Counted from the stretch's first letter, positions 42,439 to 53,844 are shown. The stretch is DNA of 64,000 nucleotides from Pandoraea fibrosis (GCF_000807775.2 NZ_CP047385.1:1364001-1428000), one strand, 5' to 3'. Notes: generated by a model not told the origin, from the letters alone. Program-made: numbers and translations.

Positions 42439-42598
42439 CAGGACGAAGAAGGCGGGCAGGCGGCATCGCGAACGGGCGAAGTCGCTGTCTCGCAACGCTG
42501 CACTAAAGGAAGGGCCGCTCGCGCCGATAGCGGAATATCGGTGTCGTTGAAGCGATGCATTCGTAGGTTGTTTGAATCGATAAAAGGGAAAGAGCGAC

Positions 42599-44125
42599 GT
42601 GTTCGGCGAGAAGTTTGGTGAATCCTGGCAACCGCGTGTCCTGATCCTGGGTCTGGGAGAGTCCGGCCTGGCGATGGCGCGTTGGTGCGCGCGTTACGGC
42701 TGCCGTGTGCGGGCGGCCGATACGCGTTTTGCGTCGTCGGAGACACCGCCGAACGTGGCGACATTGCGCCTGGACGCGCCGCAAGCCGAATTCATCGGCG
42801 GCGCGTTTGCCGGGCAAGTCGATGCGCTGCTCGACGACATCGAACTGATCGGCATCAGTCCGGGCCTCTCGCCGCTGTCGCCCGATGTGGCGCCGTTGCT
42901 CGCCGAGGCTGCCGAGCGCGGCGTTCCCGTGTGGGGCGAGATCGAATTCTTCGCGCAGGCGCTGCGTCACATGCAGTCGACGAGCGGCTATGCGCCCAAG
43001 CTGCTGGCCATTACCGGTACGAACGGCAAGACCACGACCACGAGTCTGACCGGGTTGTTGTGCCGACGCGCCGGAAAGCGCACGGCCGTAGCGGGCAACA
43101 TCAGCCCGACGGCGCTTGATCGTTTGACCGAGTGCATTGCCGACGCCACGCTGCCCGACGTCTGGGTGCTCGAACTCTCCAGCTTCCAGCTCGAGACGAC
43201 ACACTCTCTCGCGCCCGATGCGGCCGCGATTCTCAATATCACGCAAGACCATCTGGACTGGCACGGCGACATGGACGCCTACGCCGGCGCCAAGGCGCGC
43301 ATCTTCAGCGAGCAGACGGTTCGCGTGCTCAACCGCGAGGACGCACGTGTGATGGCGTTTGCGGCGCCCGAGGCCAACGTGGTGACGTTCGGCACGAGCA
43401 AGCCCGATGCCGTTGGCGACTTCGGTCTGGAGATGGAAGGCGGCATGTGGTGGCTGGTCGAAGGCATCACGCGCGACGACGCGCCGCCGGCCCCGAAGCG
43501 TCGCAAGGCGGGGGCCGTGGAAGCGGCGGTCGAGGTGTACAGCAAGCGTCTCATGCCGGCCGACGCCCTGCGTATCCGCGGTCAGCACAACGCCGCGAAT
43601 GCGCTGGCGGCGCTGGCACTGGCCCGCGCCATCGATCTGCCGATGGCCAAGCTGCTGCACGGCCTGCGCGAATACCCGGGTGAGCCGCATCGTGTGCAGC
43701 TCATCGGCACGCTCAACGAAGTCGAGTTCTACGACGACAGCAAGGGCACCAATGTTGGCGCCACCGTCGCGGCCATCACGGGCCTGCAAAAGACGCTGCT
43801 GCTGATCGTCGGTGGCGAGGGCAAGGGGCAGGACTTCTCGCCGCTGGCCAATCCGGTGGCGCATCATGCGCGCGCCGTGCTGCTGATCGGCCGCGACGCG
43901 CCGTTGCTGCGCGAAGCCCTGACCGATACCGGTGTCGAACTGATCGACGCCCCGACGCTCGAAGACGCCACGCGAGAAGCCGCCAGACTGGCCCAGCCGG
44001 GCGACGCAGTGTTGCTCTCGCCCGCGTGCGCGAGCTTCGACATGTTCCGCAACTACGAGCATCGCGCGCAGGTGTTCCGCGACACCGTGGTTGATCTGGC
44101 CGCCGACGCAGGGGTGATGCTATGA
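42599..44125 (+). CDS. murD: UDP-MurNAc-L-alanine--D-glutamate ligase
   Basis: Adds D-glutamate to UDP-MurNAc-L-Ala. 508 residues. ATP loop [31 protein letters not shown] and F-Y-D-D-S-K-G-T-N. An insertion around residues 295-320 ([10 protein letters not shown]) makes it longer than the ~440-residue E. coli enzyme. Starts with GTG after AAGGGAAAGAG. Overlaps ftsW by 4 bp. Confidence 0.96.
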   Translation: MFGEKFGESWQPRVLILGLGESGLAMARWCARYGCRVRAADTRFASSETPPNVATLRLDAPQAEFIGGAFAGQVDALLDDIELIGISPGLSPLSPDVAPLLAEAAERGVPVWGEIEFFAQALRHMQSTSGYAPKLLAITGTNGKTTTTSLTGLLCRRAGKRTAVAGNISPTALDRLTECIADATLPDVWVLELSSFQLETTHSLAPDAAAILNITQDHLDWHGDMDAYAGAKARIFSEQTVRVLNREDARVMAFAAPEANVVTFGTSKPDAVGDFGLEMEGGMWWLVEGITRDDAPPAPKRRKAGAVEAAVEVYSKRLMPADALRIRGQHNAANALAALALARAIDLPMAKLLHGLREYPGEPHRVQLIGTLNEVEFYDDSKGTNVGATVAAITGLQKTLLLIVGGEGKGQDFSPLANPVAHHARAVLLIGRDAPLLREALTDTGVELIDAPTLEDATREAARLAQPGDAVLLSPACASFDMFRNYEHRAQVFRDTVVDLAADAGVML

Positions 44126-45390
44126 ACCGTATCAAGTCGTTCTTCAGCAAAAAGCGTCAGGCCGGCTTCGCCGGTGCGGGCACGGCCACCGCGCCGGGTG
44201 CCGCGACTCAAGCGGCGAGCCGCACGCTCGGCAGCATCAAGCCGACCCGCTCGCGCATGCTCGAATACGATCACGCGCTCATGTGGGTGGTGATCTCGCT
44301 GCTGTCGCTGGGGCTGGTGATGGTGTATTCAGCGTCGGTCGCACTGCCGGATTCGCCGAAGTACAGCGGCTATTCGACGTATCACTTCCTGGGTCGTCAC
44401 ATCGTGTCGCTCACGATGGGGCTGACCGCCGCGGCGATCACGTTCCGTATCCCGGTCAAGACGCTCGACAAACTCGCGCCCAAGGTCTTTCTGCTGGCGC
44501 TGGTGCTGCTGGTGATCGTGCTGATCCCGCACGTGGGCAAGGGCGTGAACGGCTCGAAGCGCTGGATTCCGTTCGGTGTGCTCAATCTGCAACCGTCGGA
44601 AATCATGAAGCTCGCGGTCACGCTCTATGCCGCGAACTACACCGTGCGCAAGCAGGAATTCATGCAGAGCTTCGGCAAGGGCTTTCTGCCGATGGGGATC
44701 GCCGTGGTGTTCGTCGGCATGCTGCTGCTGCTCGAACCGGACATGGGCGCATTCATGGTGGTCGCGGCCATCGCGATGGGCATTCTGTTCCTCGGCGGCG
44801 TGAACGGACGTCTGTTCGGCGGGCTGGCGCTTACCGCGGTCGGCACGTTCGCGATGCTGATCTGGCTCTCGCCGTGGCGTCGCGAGCGGATTTTCGCGTA
44901 TCTCGATCCGTGGCGCGAGGACTACGCGCTCGGCAAGGCCTATCAGCTCACGCACTCGCTCATCGCGTTCGGACGCGGCGAATGGACCGGCGTGGGGCTG
45001 GGCGGCAGCATCGAAAAACTGCACTACCTGCCCGAAGCGCATACCGACTTCATCCTGGCGGTGATCGGTGAAGAGTTCGGCTTCGTCGGCGTGCTGGTGG
45101 TCATCCTGCTCTTCTACTGGCTGGTTCGCCGTGCGTTCGAGATCGGCCGTCAGGCGCTGGCGCTCGAGCGCACCTTCGCCGGGTTGCTGGCAAAGGGCGT
45201 GGGCGTGTGGCTCGGTGCGCAGACCTTTATCAACATGGGTGTGAATCTGGGCCTGCTGCCGACCAAGGGGCTGACGTTGCCGCTGGTCAGTTACGGCGGC
45301 TCGGGCATCTTGCTCAACTGTGTGGCCGTGGCGATTCTGCTGCGGGTGGATTACGAGAACCGCGTATTGATGCGGGGAGGAAAAGTATGA
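44122..45390 (+). CDS. ftsW: Septal peptidoglycan polymerase FtsW (SEDS)
   Basis: Glycosyltransferase that polymerises lipid II at the septum with FtsI. 422 residues, about ten helices preceded by a ~48-residue Ala/Gly/Lys-rich cytoplasmic extension. SEDS motifs: [38 protein letters not shown] and S-Y-G-G-S-G-I. Overlaps murD and murG by 4 bp each. Confidence 0.96.
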   Translation: MNRIKSFFSKKRQAGFAGAGTATAPGAATQAASRTLGSIKPTRSRMLEYDHALMWVVISLLSLGLVMVYSASVALPDSPKYSGYSTYHFLGRHIVSLTMGLTAAAITFRIPVKTLDKLAPKVFLLALVLLVIVLIPHVGKGVNGSKRWIPFGVLNLQPSEIMKLAVTLYAANYTVRKQEFMQSFGKGFLPMGIAVVFVGMLLLLEPDMGAFMVVAAIAMGILFLGGVNGRLFGGLALTAVGTFAMLIWLSPWRRERIFAYLDPWREDYALGKAYQLTHSLIAFGRGEWTGVGLGGSIEKLHYLPEAHTDFILAVIGEEFGFVGVLVVILLFYWLVRRAFEIGRQALALERTFAGLLAKGVGVWLGAQTFINMGVNLGLLPTKGLTLPLVSYGGSGILLNCVAVAILLRVDYENRVLMRGGKV

Positions 45391-46490
45391 CCGAGCGCGC
45401 TACCGCGATGCCGGCACCGGAAACGAAGACACGCACGCTGCTGGTCATGGCCGGCGGCACGGGCGGTCACGTCTTCCCGGGGCTCGCGGTCGCCAACTTC
45501 CTGCGTGTGCAGGGATGGCGCGTGGTCTGGCTCGGGAATCCGACCGGCATGGAAGCGACGCTCGTGCCGAAGTACGACATTCCGATGGAGTTCGTGAAGT
45601 TTGGCGGCTTGCGCGGCAAGGGGCCGATGACCAAGCTGCTGCTGCCGCTCAACCTGCTGCGCGCGTTCTGGCAAAGCATTGGCGCGATTCGTCGTGCGAA
45701 GCCGAATGTGGTGCTCGGCATGGGCGGGTACATCACCTTCCCGGCGGGGATGATGGCGTCTCTGCTGGGGCGTCCGCTCGTGCTGCACGAACAGAACTCG
45801 GTCGCGGGCATGGCGAACAAGGTGCTCGCGCGCGTGGCCGACAAGGTGCTGCTCGCGTTCCCCGACACCATCGAGCACGGCGAATGGGTTGGCAACCCGA
45901 TTCGTGCCGACTTCGACGAGATGGCACCGCCGGCCGAACGTTACAACGCGCGTACTGGCGCGCTGCGCATTCTGGTGGTGGGCGGCAGTCTGGGCGCAAC
46001 GGTCCTCAATGAGATCGTGCCGAAGGCGCTGGCGAAGCTGCCGCGCGAAGATCGTCCGCAGGTCACGCATCAGGCGGGCGTCAAACATATTCAGACGCTG
46101 CAAGCGAATTACGCTGCAGCGGGGGTGACGGTCGAAGCGGTGCCGTTCATCGACAACATGGTCGCGGCCTACGCGGCGGCGGATCTGGTGATCTGCCGGG
46201 CGGGCGCGATGACGGTGGCCGAAGTGGCCGCAGCGGGGGTGGCGGCGCTGTTCGTGCCATTCCCTCACGCGGTCGACGACCATCAGACAACGAATGCGCG
46301 TTTCCTCGCCGACAAGGGCGCGGCAACGCTGATCGACCAGCGCGAGCTGTCGGTCGAGACCCTGGCCGAGTGGCTGCGCCGTCAGACGCGCGAATCGCTG
46401 CTCGCGATGGGAGAGAAAGCCAGGGCGCTCGCCAAGCCGGACGCCACCGAACAAGTGGCGCGCGTGTGCGCGGCTCTGGCCAAGGATTGA
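45387..46490 (+). CDS. murG: Undecaprenyl-PP-MurNAc-pentapeptide GlcNAc transferase
   Basis: Converts lipid I to lipid II at the inner face of the membrane. 367 residues, GT-B fold. Glycine loops [12 protein letters not shown] and [16 protein letters not shown], and [10 protein letters not shown] for UDP-GlcNAc binding. The frame is open from 45207 but that part overlaps ftsW; ATG 45387 has GGGGAGG and overlaps the ftsW stop (ATGA). Confidence 0.97.
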   Translation: MTERATAMPAPETKTRTLLVMAGGTGGHVFPGLAVANFLRVQGWRVVWLGNPTGMEATLVPKYDIPMEFVKFGGLRGKGPMTKLLLPLNLLRAFWQSIGAIRRAKPNVVLGMGGYITFPAGMMASLLGRPLVLHEQNSVAGMANKVLARVADKVLLAFPDTIEHGEWVGNPIRADFDEMAPPAERYNARTGALRILVVGGSLGATVLNEIVPKALAKLPREDRPQVTHQAGVKHIQTLQANYAAAGVTVEAVPFIDNMVAAYAAADLVICRAGAMTVAEVAAAGVAALFVPFPHAVDDHQTTNARFLADKGAATLIDQRELSVETLAEWLRRQTRESLLAMGEKARALAKPDATEQVARVCAALAKD

Positions 46491-46491
46491 A

Positions 46492-47901
46492 ATGAAACAC
46501 ATCGTCAAACACATTCACTTCGTCGGCATTGGCGGCTCGGGTATGAGCGGCATTGCCGAGGTGTTGCTCAACCTGGGGTATCAGGTGAGCGGCTCCGATC
46601 TCGGCGACAACGCCGTGACTCAGCGCCTCGCAGGCCTGGGCGCGCGTATCGCTCGCGGCCATGCGGCCGAACATATCGACGGCGCGGACGCCATCGTCGT
46701 GTCCACGGCCATCACGGCCGACAACCCGGAAGTGCTCGCAGGTCGTGCACGTCAGATTCCCATCGTGCCGCGCGCGCTGATGCTCGCGGAACTCATGCGT
46801 CTGAAGCAGGGGGTGGCGATCGCCGGCACGCACGGCAAGACCACCACGACGAGCCTAGTGGCGAGCGTGCTCGCGCAGGGCGGACTGGACCCGACGTTCG
46901 TGATCGGCGGCCGTCTGAACAGCGCCGGTGCGAATGCCAAGCTCGGAACCGGCGACTTCATCGTGGTCGAAGCCGACGAGTCGGACGCCTCGTTCCTGAA
47001 TCTGAATCCGGTCATCGAAGTCATTACCAACATCGATGCCGATCACATGGACACCTACGGGCACGACTTCGCCCGTCTGAAACAGTCGTTCGTGGCCTTC
47101 ACGCAGCGCCTGCCGTTCTACGGCATTGCCGTGCTGTGTGTGGACGACCCGAACGTGCGCGAGATCCTGCCGTTCGTCTCGAAGCCGATCGTGCGTTACG
47201 GCCTGTCGGAGGATGCGCAAGTGCGCGCCATCGACGTGCGCGCCGACGCCGGGCAAATGCGTTTCACCGTGCTGCGCAAATTCGGCGCGGGGGCTGCGCC
47301 GCTCGACATCACGCTGAATCTGCCGGGCGAGCACAACGTGCGCAACGCGCTGGCGGCGATTGCCATTGCGACCGAACTCGAAGTTCCCGACGCCGCGATT
47401 CAGCAGGCGCTGGCGGAATTCAACGGCGTTGGCCGACGCTTCCAGCGCTATGGCGACATTGCGCTGCCGAAGGCGAGTGGCGGGGGGGCGTTCACGTTGA
47501 TCGACGACTACGGCCATCACCCTGTCGAGATGGCGGCCACGCTGGCCGCTGCGCGGGGGGCGTTCCCGGGGCGCCGTATCGTGCTGGCCTTCCAGCCGCA
47601 CCGTTACACGCGCACGCGCGATTGCTTCGAGGACTTCGTGCAGGTGTTGTCCGACGCCGATGCCGTTGTGCTCGGCGAGGTGTACTCGGCTGGCGAGGCG
47701 CCCATCGTGGCGGCCGACGGCCGTGCTCTGTCGCGGGCATTGCGCGTGGCGGGCAAGGTGGAACCGGTTTTCGTGGAAGACGTTGCGCAACTGCCCGACG
47801 CCATTCTGCAAGTCGCTCGTGCGGGCGACGTTGTAATCACCATGGGTGCCGGCTCGATTGGCGCGGTGCCCGGCAAGTTGCAAGTTCAGCAAGGAGTTTG
47901 A
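46492..47901 (+). CDS. murC: UDP-MurNAc--L-alanine ligase
   Basis: First amino-acid addition to UDP-MurNAc. 469 residues. N-terminal [15 protein letters not shown] loop [19 protein letters not shown] and the C-terminal D-D-Y-G-H-H-P-V-E and F-Q-P-H-R-Y-T-R-T. One base separates it from the murG stop and one from the ddlB start. Confidence 0.97.
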   Translation: MKHIVKHIHFVGIGGSGMSGIAEVLLNLGYQVSGSDLGDNAVTQRLAGLGARIARGHAAEHIDGADAIVVSTAITADNPEVLAGRARQIPIVPRALMLAELMRLKQGVAIAGTHGKTTTTSLVASVLAQGGLDPTFVIGGRLNSAGANAKLGTGDFIVVEADESDASFLNLNPVIEVITNIDADHMDTYGHDFARLKQSFVAFTQRLPFYGIAVLCVDDPNVREILPFVSKPIVRYGLSEDAQVRAIDVRADAGQMRFTVLRKFGAGAAPLDITLNLPGEHNVRNALAAIAIATELEVPDAAIQQALAEFNGVGRRFQRYGDIALPKASGGGAFTLIDDYGHHPVEMAATLAAARGAFPGRRIVLAFQPHRYTRTRDCFEDFVQVLSDADAVVLGEVYSAGEAPIVAADGRALSRALRVAGKVEPVFVEDVAQLPDAILQVARAGDVVITMGAGSIGAVPGKLQVQQGV

Positions 47902-47902
47902 C

Positions 47903-48886
47903 GTGAGTGCATTCGATCCGAAACGTTTCGGCAAGGTTGGCGTCCTGATGGGTGGGCGCTCGGCCGAGCGTCAGATCTCGCTGATTTCGGGCAATGGTGT
48001 GCTCGAAGCCCTGCGCTCGCGTGGCGTGGACGCGCACGCGTTCGACACAGGCATGCACGACCTCGCGGCACTGGCTGCGCAGAAGTTCGACCGTGTGTTC
48101 ATCGCATTGCATGGACGTTATGGCGAAGACGGCACGCTTCAGGGCGCGCTCGAACATCTGGGGGTTCCTTACACCGGCAGTGGCGTGTTGGCGTCCGCAC
48201 TGGCGATGGACAAGGAAATGACCAAGCGCGTGTGGATCAACGAAGGGCTGCCGACGCCGCGCTTTGCGATGCTCACCGCCGACAGCGACTTCGATGCCGT
48301 GGCGCGCGATCTCGGCCTGCCGCTGATCGTCAAACCGTCGCGCGAAGGCTCGACCATCGGCCTGACGAAGGTCACCGAGGCGTCGCAGTTGAAGGCGGCC
48401 TACGAGAAGGCTGCCGCGCTCGATCCGGACGTGCTCGCCGAAGAGTTCATCGATGGCGACGAGCTGACCGTGCCGGTGCTCGGCGTGGGCACGAAGGGGG
48501 CTGCGGCCGCCCGTGCACTGCCGGTGATCCGCATCGTGGCGCCGGACGCGAACTACGACTACCAGAACAAGTATTTCAAGGACGACACGCGCTACGAATG
48601 CCCGCCGCCGTTGTCGGTGTCCTTGCAGGAGGAAGTGCAGCGCCTCGTGTTGCGCGCCTACCTCGTGCTGGGCTGCCGGGGCTGGGCTCGTGCCGACGTG
48701 ATGCTGCGCAAGCGCGACAACAAGCCGTTCCTGCTGGAGATCAATACGTCGCCGGGCATGACCGGCCACTCGCTGGTGCCGATCTCGGCGCGCGCGGCGG
48801 GCCTGTCTTACGAAGACTTGGTGGTCGAAATTTTGGCAACTGCGACGCTCGATCTGCACCCGAACGCGCAGTGGAAACCCGAGTAA
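47903..48886 (+). CDS. ddlB: D-alanine--D-alanine ligase
   Basis: Makes D-Ala-D-Ala for MurF. 327 residues, ATP-grasp. Motifs G-G-R-S-A-E-R-x-[22 protein letters not shown] and [12 protein letters not shown]. The start is GTG 47903, 6 nt after AAGGAG; the frame is open 57 bp further upstream but inside murC. Confidence 0.97.
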   Translation: MSAFDPKRFGKVGVLMGGRSAERQISLISGNGVLEALRSRGVDAHAFDTGMHDLAALAAQKFDRVFIALHGRYGEDGTLQGALEHLGVPYTGSGVLASALAMDKEMTKRVWINEGLPTPRFAMLTADSDFDAVARDLGLPLIVKPSREGSTIGLTKVTEASQLKAAYEKAAALDPDVLAEEFIDGDELTVPVLGVGTKGAAAARALPVIRIVAPDANYDYQNKYFKDDTRYECPPPLSVSLQEEVQRLVLRAYLVLGCRGWARADVMLRKRDNKPFLLEINTSPGMTGHSLVPISARAAGLSYEDLVVEILATATLDLHPNAQWKPE

Positions 48887-48933
48887 AACCTTGAACGCGT
48901 TGAAGAACGCCCTGATACGGAAAGCAAATCGCC

Positions 48934-49770
48934 ATGTGGCACAACGTACGCCTGCTCAACGCCATCGCGAGTGCGCTCGTCGCACTCGTCGTGCTGGCGG
49001 CGCTCGCGGCGGGCGGCCATTGGCTGATCCAGCGGCCGATCTTCACGCTCAAGGCGATTCAGATCGATGGGGACGTGTCGCATATCAACGGACCGACCTT
49101 GCGTGCGAACGCGGTGGCGCGTCTGAAGGGCAACTTCTTCACCATCGATCTGGACGCGACGCGAGCGGCCTTCGAGGCGGTGCCCTGGGTGCGTCATGCC
49201 AGTGTGCGGCGTGTCTGGCCGAATCAACTGGCCATCACGATCGAGGAATACAAGCCACTGGCGACCTGGAACGACGGCCGTCTGGTGAGTGTGGATGGCG
49301 AGTTGTTCGCCGCGAATCTGGCGGAAGCCGAGGACGAGGGCAAGCTGCCCGAGTTCGCGGGGCCGCCGGGCAGCGAGAAAGATGTGACGGCGCGGTACTA
49401 CGACTTCATGAAGTGGTTCGCGCCGCTGAATATGAAACCCGAGGCGGTCACGCTGTCGAATCGTTACGCATGGGGCGTGCGACTCGCAGGGGGCGTGCAA
49501 CTGGCGCTGGGACGGGAGCGTACGCCCGAAACCCTCGCCACGCGCAGCCGGCGTTTCGTACAAGCGTATCCGCAGGTTGCGGCGCGCTGGGGAAATCAGA
49601 TCGAGTATGCCGATCTGCGGTACCCGAACGGTTTTGCAGTCCGGGCCGCAGGTATGCGTTTCTTGAGCGAAGAACAGGCCAAGAAGCTAGCCGCGACACC
49701 GGTGCAAAAGCGGGATTCGCAAAAGCCGGCAGTTGCGCAACCTGCCGCGCGGCAGAAGCGAAGCCAGTGA
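48934..49770 (+). CDS. ftsQ: Cell division protein FtsQ
   Basis: Bitopic divisome scaffold of FtsQLB. 278 residues: helix at about 10-32, POTRA domain starting R-P-I-F-T-L-K-A-I-Q-I-D-G, then the FtsQ domain with V-R-R-V-W-P-N-Q-L-A-I-T-I-E-E-Y. The Lys/Gln/Ala C-tail is probably disordered. The longer overlapping frame at 48891-49796 is a shadow in another frame. Confidence 0.95.
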   Translation: MWHNVRLLNAIASALVALVVLAALAAGGHWLIQRPIFTLKAIQIDGDVSHINGPTLRANAVARLKGNFFTIDLDATRAAFEAVPWVRHASVRRVWPNQLAITIEEYKPLATWNDGRLVSVDGELFAANLAEAEDEGKLPEFAGPPGSEKDVTARYYDFMKWFAPLNMKPEAVTLSNRYAWGVRLAGGVQLALGRERTPETLATRSRRFVQAYPQVAARWGNQIEYADLRYPNGFAVRAAGMRFLSEEQAKKLAATPVQKRDSQKPAVAQPAARQKRSQ

Positions 49771-49792
49771 GACTTCAGGACTTACACACGCT

Positions 49793-51025
49793 ATGAGCAA
49801 AGATTACAAGGATCTGTTGGTCGCCCTCGATATCGGCACGTCGAAAGTCGTGGCGGTGGTGGCCGAGCTGCGCCCTGAAGGCCGCTATGAAGTGATCGGC
49901 CTTGGCCAGAGTGAATCGCGAGGCCTGAAAAAGGGTGTCGTGGTGAACATCGAGGCCACCGTGCAGTCGATTCAACGTGCGCTCGAAGAAGCCGAGCTGA
50001 TGGCCGACTGCAAGATCACCAATGTGTTCACGGGGATTGCCGGTAGCCACATCCGCAGCTTCAATTCGAGCGGCATGGTGGCGATCAAGGACAAGGAAGT
50101 GACGCAGGCCGATGTGGCGCGCGTCATCGAGACGGCCAAGGCGATCAACATTCCGACCGATCAGCAGGTGCTGCATATCCTCACGCAGGAATTCATCATC
50201 GACGGTCAGGAAGACGTGCGCGAGCCGATCGGCATGAGCGGCATCCGTCTCGAGGTGAAAGTGCACATCGTGACCGGCGCCGTCTCGGCCGCGCAGAACA
50301 TCGTGAAGTGCGTGCGCCGTTGCGGCCTCGAAGTGAACGATCTGATTCTCCAGCCGCTGGCGTCGAGCATCTCGGTGCTCACCGAAGACGAGAAGGAACT
50401 CGGCGTGGTGCTGATCGATATCGGCGGCGGCACGACGGACATTGCGATCTTCAGCGAAGGCGCGATTCGTCATACGGCGGTGATTCCGATTGCCGGCGAT
50501 CAGATCACCAGCGATATCGCGATGGCCGTGCGCACGCCGACACCGGACGCGGAAGACATCAAGATCGCGCACGGCATCGCCAAGCAGTCGCTGGCCGATC
50601 CGGATGAAATGATCGAAGTGCCCGGGCTGGGCGAGCGCGGTCCGCGCACGCTCTCGCGTCAGGCGCTGGCGGCGGTGATCGAGCCGCGCGTCGAAGAACT
50701 GTTCTCGCTCGTGCAGCAGGTCGTGCGCGAGTCGGGTTACGAAGAACTGTTGTCCTCGGGCATCGTGCTCACCGGCGGCGCGGCGATGATGCCGGGCATG
50801 GTCGAGCTGGGCGAGGACATCTTCCTCAAGCCGGTGCGTATTGGCGTGCCGGAATATGCAGGCGGTCTGGCCGATGTGGTGCGCAGTCCGCGCTACGCGA
50901 CGGCGATGGGGCTGCTGCTCGAAGGGCGTTCCCAACGCATGCGTGGCCGCAAGGTCGCGGTGCAGTCGGGGCAGGCAAATCAGGTCTGGACGCGCATGCG
51001 CGACTGGTTCTTCAGCAATTTTTAA
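49793..51025 (+). CDS. ftsA: Cell division protein FtsA
   Basis: Actin-like membrane tether of FtsZ. 410 residues. L-V-A-L-D-I-G-T-S-K-V (phosphate 1), L-I-D-I-G-G-G-T-T-D-I-A (phosphate 2), L-T-G-G-A-A-M-M-P-G (adenosine) and a C-terminal amphipathic membrane-targeting helix (W-T-R-M-R-D-W-F-F-S-N-F). The SHS2 1C domain lies at about 85-160. ATG 49793 was chosen as M-S-K-D-Y-K-D; the frame is open 60 bp further up, inside ftsQ. Confidence 0.97.
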   Translation: MSKDYKDLLVALDIGTSKVVAVVAELRPEGRYEVIGLGQSESRGLKKGVVVNIEATVQSIQRALEEAELMADCKITNVFTGIAGSHIRSFNSSGMVAIKDKEVTQADVARVIETAKAINIPTDQQVLHILTQEFIIDGQEDVREPIGMSGIRLEVKVHIVTGAVSAAQNIVKCVRRCGLEVNDLILQPLASSISVLTEDEKELGVVLIDIGGGTTDIAIFSEGAIRHTAVIPIAGDQITSDIAMAVRTPTPDAEDIKIAHGIAKQSLADPDEMIEVPGLGERGPRTLSRQALAAVIEPRVEELFSLVQQVVRESGYEELLSSGIVLTGGAAMMPGMVELGEDIFLKPVRIGVPEYAGGLADVVRSPRYATAMGLLLEGRSQRMRGRKVAVQSGQANQVWTRMRDWFFSNF

Positions 51026-51131
51026 TGGTGTTTTTTGAGGGGTGTGGATTCGGTATTGAAAACACGCGCGGCTTACCCGAGCCACACGTGACCCGCAGTA
51101 CCGGATCTGCTTTTAATTCACTGGAGGCGCT

Positions 51132-52322
51132 ATGAACTTTGAAATGTTGGAAACGGAAACCAACGGCACCATCATCAAGGTGGTGGGTGTTGGTGGCGCT
51201 GGCGGCAATGCCGTCCAGCACATGATCAACCGTGGTGTGCAAGGCGTGGAATTCATCGCCATGAACACCGACGCTCAGGCACTGGGCCGCTCGCAGGCCA
51301 GCGTCAACATCCAGCTCGGCAAGACCGGTCTGGGGGCTGGCGCGAAGCCGGAAATGGGCCATGCTGCCGCGGAAGAGGCTCGCGAGCGCGTGGCCGACGC
51401 TCTGCGCGGCGCGCACATGGTGTTCATCACCGCGGGTATGGGTGGCGGCACGGGCACGGGCGCGGCACCGGTCGTGGCGCAGATTGCCAAGGAAATGGGC
51501 ATTCTGACCGTGGGCGTGGTCTCGAAGCCGTTCGAGTTCGAAGGTGGCAAGCGCATGCGTGTCGCCGAGACGGGCGCGCAGGAACTGGAAGACAACGTCG
51601 ACTCGCTGATCGTTGTGCTCAATGACAAGCTGTTCGAAGTCATGGGCGACGACGCCGAGATGGACAAGTGCTTCCAGTGCGCCGACGACGTGCTGCACAA
51701 CGCCGTGGCCGGCATCGCCGAAATCATCAACGTCGACGGTTTGGTGAACGTCGACTTTGAAGACGTGAAGACGGTGATGGGCGAGCAAGGCAAGGCCATG
51801 ATGGGTACGGCCACCGTTGCCGGTGTCGATCGTGCGCGTCTGGCAGCCGAGCAAGCCGTGGCAAGCCCGCTGCTCGAAGGCGTGGACCTGTCGGGCGCAC
51901 GTGGCGTGCTGGTGAACATCACGGCATCGCGTTCGCTGCGTTTGTCGGAAACGCGTGAAGTGATGAACACCATCAAGAGCTATGCCGCCGAAGACGCGAC
52001 CGTGATTTTCGGTACCGTCTACGACGACAAGATGGGTGATGCACTGCGCGTGACCGTCGTGGCAACCGGCCTGGGCCGTGCGGTTGCGAAGAAGGCCGCG
52101 GCACCGATGACGCTGCTCAAGACCGGTACCGACAATATGCCGATCGCGACCGGCCATGTGCCGAACGTGGGTCAGGCGGGCGGTACGGACTACGGCGCGC
52201 TCGATACGCCGGCCGTGTGGCGCAGCACGCGCGAGACCGCAGCCTCGCACGTGGCCGCATTGCAGGAAAAGGGTGTCGACACGTACGACATTCCGGCTTT
52301 CCTGCGCAAGCAAGCCGACTGA
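51132..52322 (+). CDS. ftsZ: Cell division GTPase FtsZ
   Basis: Tubulin homologue forming the Z-ring. 396 residues. Nucleotide loop G-G-G-T-G-T-G at 104-110, N-x-D motif in A-M-N-T-D-A-Q-A-L, T7 loop N-V-D-F-E-D-V-K-T-V-M. The C-terminal peptide Y-D-I-P-A-F-L-R-K-Q-A-D binds FtsA/ZipA/ZapD. Strong GGAGG ribosome site. 106 bp after ftsA, so extra translation or an internal promoter is possible. Confidence 0.98.
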   Translation: MNFEMLETETNGTIIKVVGVGGAGGNAVQHMINRGVQGVEFIAMNTDAQALGRSQASVNIQLGKTGLGAGAKPEMGHAAAEEARERVADALRGAHMVFITAGMGGGTGTGAAPVVAQIAKEMGILTVGVVSKPFEFEGGKRMRVAETGAQELEDNVDSLIVVLNDKLFEVMGDDAEMDKCFQCADDVLHNAVAGIAEIINVDGLVNVDFEDVKTVMGEQGKAMMGTATVAGVDRARLAAEQAVASPLLEGVDLSGARGVLVNITASRSLRLSETREVMNTIKSYAAEDATVIFGTVYDDKMGDALRVTVVATGLGRAVAKKAAAPMTLLKTGTDNMPIATGHVPNVGQAGGTDYGALDTPAVWRSTRETAASHVAALQEKGVDTYDIPAFLRKQAD

Positions 52323-52331
52323 CAAGGTGGC

Positions 52332-52367
52332 GTGCGGGCCGGGTGCCAGTGCCTGGCGCCGCCGCAC
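52332..52367 (+). repeat. GC-rich hairpin just after ftsZ
   Basis: Stem GGTGCCAG/CTGGCGCC (one G-U) with TGC loop, flanked by an outer GTGCGG/CCGCAC stem. No T-run follows, so it may be a 3' stabiliser or a rho-dependent end. Confidence 0.6.
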
Positions 52368-52832
52368 CTTGAGAATCGCGAGACCTACGCAGGTCGTCGT
52401 GAGGATTCGTCGTCGCCCCGAATACCATGCCAGGTGGCGTGGGGAAGGCGCGCCGCAGTACGAGTCCGAATGACGATACGGCAAGGTTGTGATGCGGGAA
52501 ATGCCTTGTAGCTGCGACAACCAGAGTCGCAATAGGCGTCAACGCATCGCAGATGGCGAACGTTACGGGTAAGCGTTCGTGATCCCGGACCCGGTCTCGC
52601 GGATCTGTCCCCCGACCGCTGCGGCATGCCTCCGTCGCGGCGGCCGGGGTGCCCCGAACGTGCATGACGTCATGTGTGAGGTCCGACGTCGAAGCACGAG
52701 GCACAAAGCTACGGAACGACGAAACAGCCTATTTCGTCATGCGATATGGGCGACGACAAACCGATGGGGCAGAATTCGGAATGTTTAGTAACGAAGCGTT
52801 GTGTTTGTGGCACAGCGATGAAGGCGCCGATC
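52368..52832. other. Intergenic stretch between ftsZ and lpxC without a supported gene
   Basis: Short open frames here have no ribosome site and no protein-like composition. A small hairpin CGAACG/CGTTCG lies at 52557-52579. Nothing else was recognised; an unannotated small RNA cannot be excluded. Confidence 0.6.
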
Positions 52833-52841
52833 TGGTATAAT
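52833..52841 (+). promoter_or_regulatory. Extended -10 promoter of lpxC
   Basis: TGGTATAAT: consensus TATAAT with the TGn extension, 42 bp before the lpxC start. No good -35 is seen, as expected for an extended -10 promoter. Confidence 0.75.
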
Positions 52842-52883
52842 TCGATCTATGGTCCTTAGCGTCTGATAGTTTTAATAAATAGC

Positions 52884-53798
52884 ATGCTCAAGCAGCGCAC
52901 ACTCAAATCCATCGCCAAGACAGTCGGCATCGGCTTGCACTCCGGTCGCAAGGTCGAGTTGTCGTTGCGTCCGGCACCGCCCAATACGGGTATCGTCTTC
53001 TGTCGTACCGATCTGAATCCTCCTGTGGAGATTCCGGCATCGGCGATGGCGATCGGCGACACGCGTCTGGCGTCGGTGTTGCAGAAGGATGGTGCGCGGG
53101 TGTCCACCGTGGAGCACCTGATGTCGGCATGCGCGGGTCTGGGCATCGACAATCTGTATGTCGATGTGACGGCCGAAGAAATTCCGATCATGGATGGCAG
53201 CGCAGCGACGTTTGTCTTCCTGATTCAGTCGGCAGGCATCGAAGAGCAGGCGGCGGCCAAGAAATTCATTCGTGTGACGAAGCCGGTCGAGATTCGCGAA
53301 GGCGACAAGTTCGCCTGTCTCGAACCGTATGAAGGTTTCAAGCTCAAGTTCACCATCGATTTCCGTCACCCGGCGGTCGATCGCACGGGCCAGGCGCTCG
53401 AGATCGACTTTGCCGAAACGTCCTACGCGAAGGAAATTGCGCGCGCCCGCACGTTTGGCTTCGCTCATGAAGTCGAGATGTTGCGCGAACTGGGTCTGGC
53501 ACGCGGTGGCAGCATGGATAACGCCATTGTGCTCGACGAATACCGCATCCTGAACAACGACGGTCTGCGCTACGACGACGAGTTCGTGAAGCACAAGATG
53601 CTCGACGCCATCGGCGATCTGTATGTGATTGGTCACCCGTTGCTGGCGTCGTACACGGCGTACAAGTCGGGACATGGTCTGAATAACCAGTTGCTGCGCG
53701 AACTTCTCGCACAAGACGCCTACGAAATCGTCACGTTCGAGCACGCCGAAGACGCACCGCGCGGCTTCCAGTTCGAGCCGCAGACGCAGTTCGCGTAA
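52884..53798 (+). CDS. lpxC: UDP-3-O-acyl-N-acetylglucosamine deacetylase
   Basis: Zinc deacetylase, committed step of lipid A synthesis. 304 residues, normal. Zinc/catalytic motifs: [20 protein letters not shown] and G-H-G-L-N-N. N-terminal [10 protein letters not shown] is the family start. Own extended -10 promoter and own terminator; lacks an obvious ribosome site. In E. coli LpxC levels are set by FtsH through the C-terminus. Confidence 0.97.
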   Translation: MLKQRTLKSIAKTVGIGLHSGRKVELSLRPAPPNTGIVFCRTDLNPPVEIPASAMAIGDTRLASVLQKDGARVSTVEHLMSACAGLGIDNLYVDVTAEEIPIMDGSAATFVFLIQSAGIEEQAAAKKFIRVTKPVEIREGDKFACLEPYEGFKLKFTIDFRHPAVDRTGQALEIDFAETSYAKEIARARTFGFAHEVEMLRELGLARGGSMDNAIVLDEYRILNNDGLRYDDEFVKHKMLDAIGDLYVIGHPLLASYTAYKSGHGLNNQLLRELLAQDAYEIVTFEHAEDAPRGFQFEPQTQFA

Positions 53799-53844
53799 AT
53801 CGCGCAACGCGTCGCCCGCCGCAGCGGGGATGTAACAAAACGAA

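Noticed and set aside
41158..42495. 445-residue minus-strand frame opposite mraY
   Set aside because: His/Arg/Gln-rich antisense shadow; mraY is certain.
48891..49796. 301-residue frame overlapping ftsQ
   Set aside because: Different frame from ftsQ; the 278-residue frame has the FtsQ anchor and POTRA domain.
52579..52840. Two short plus-strand frames between ftsZ and lpxC
   Set aside because: No ribosome site, Arg/Cys-rich random composition, overlapping each other in different frames.
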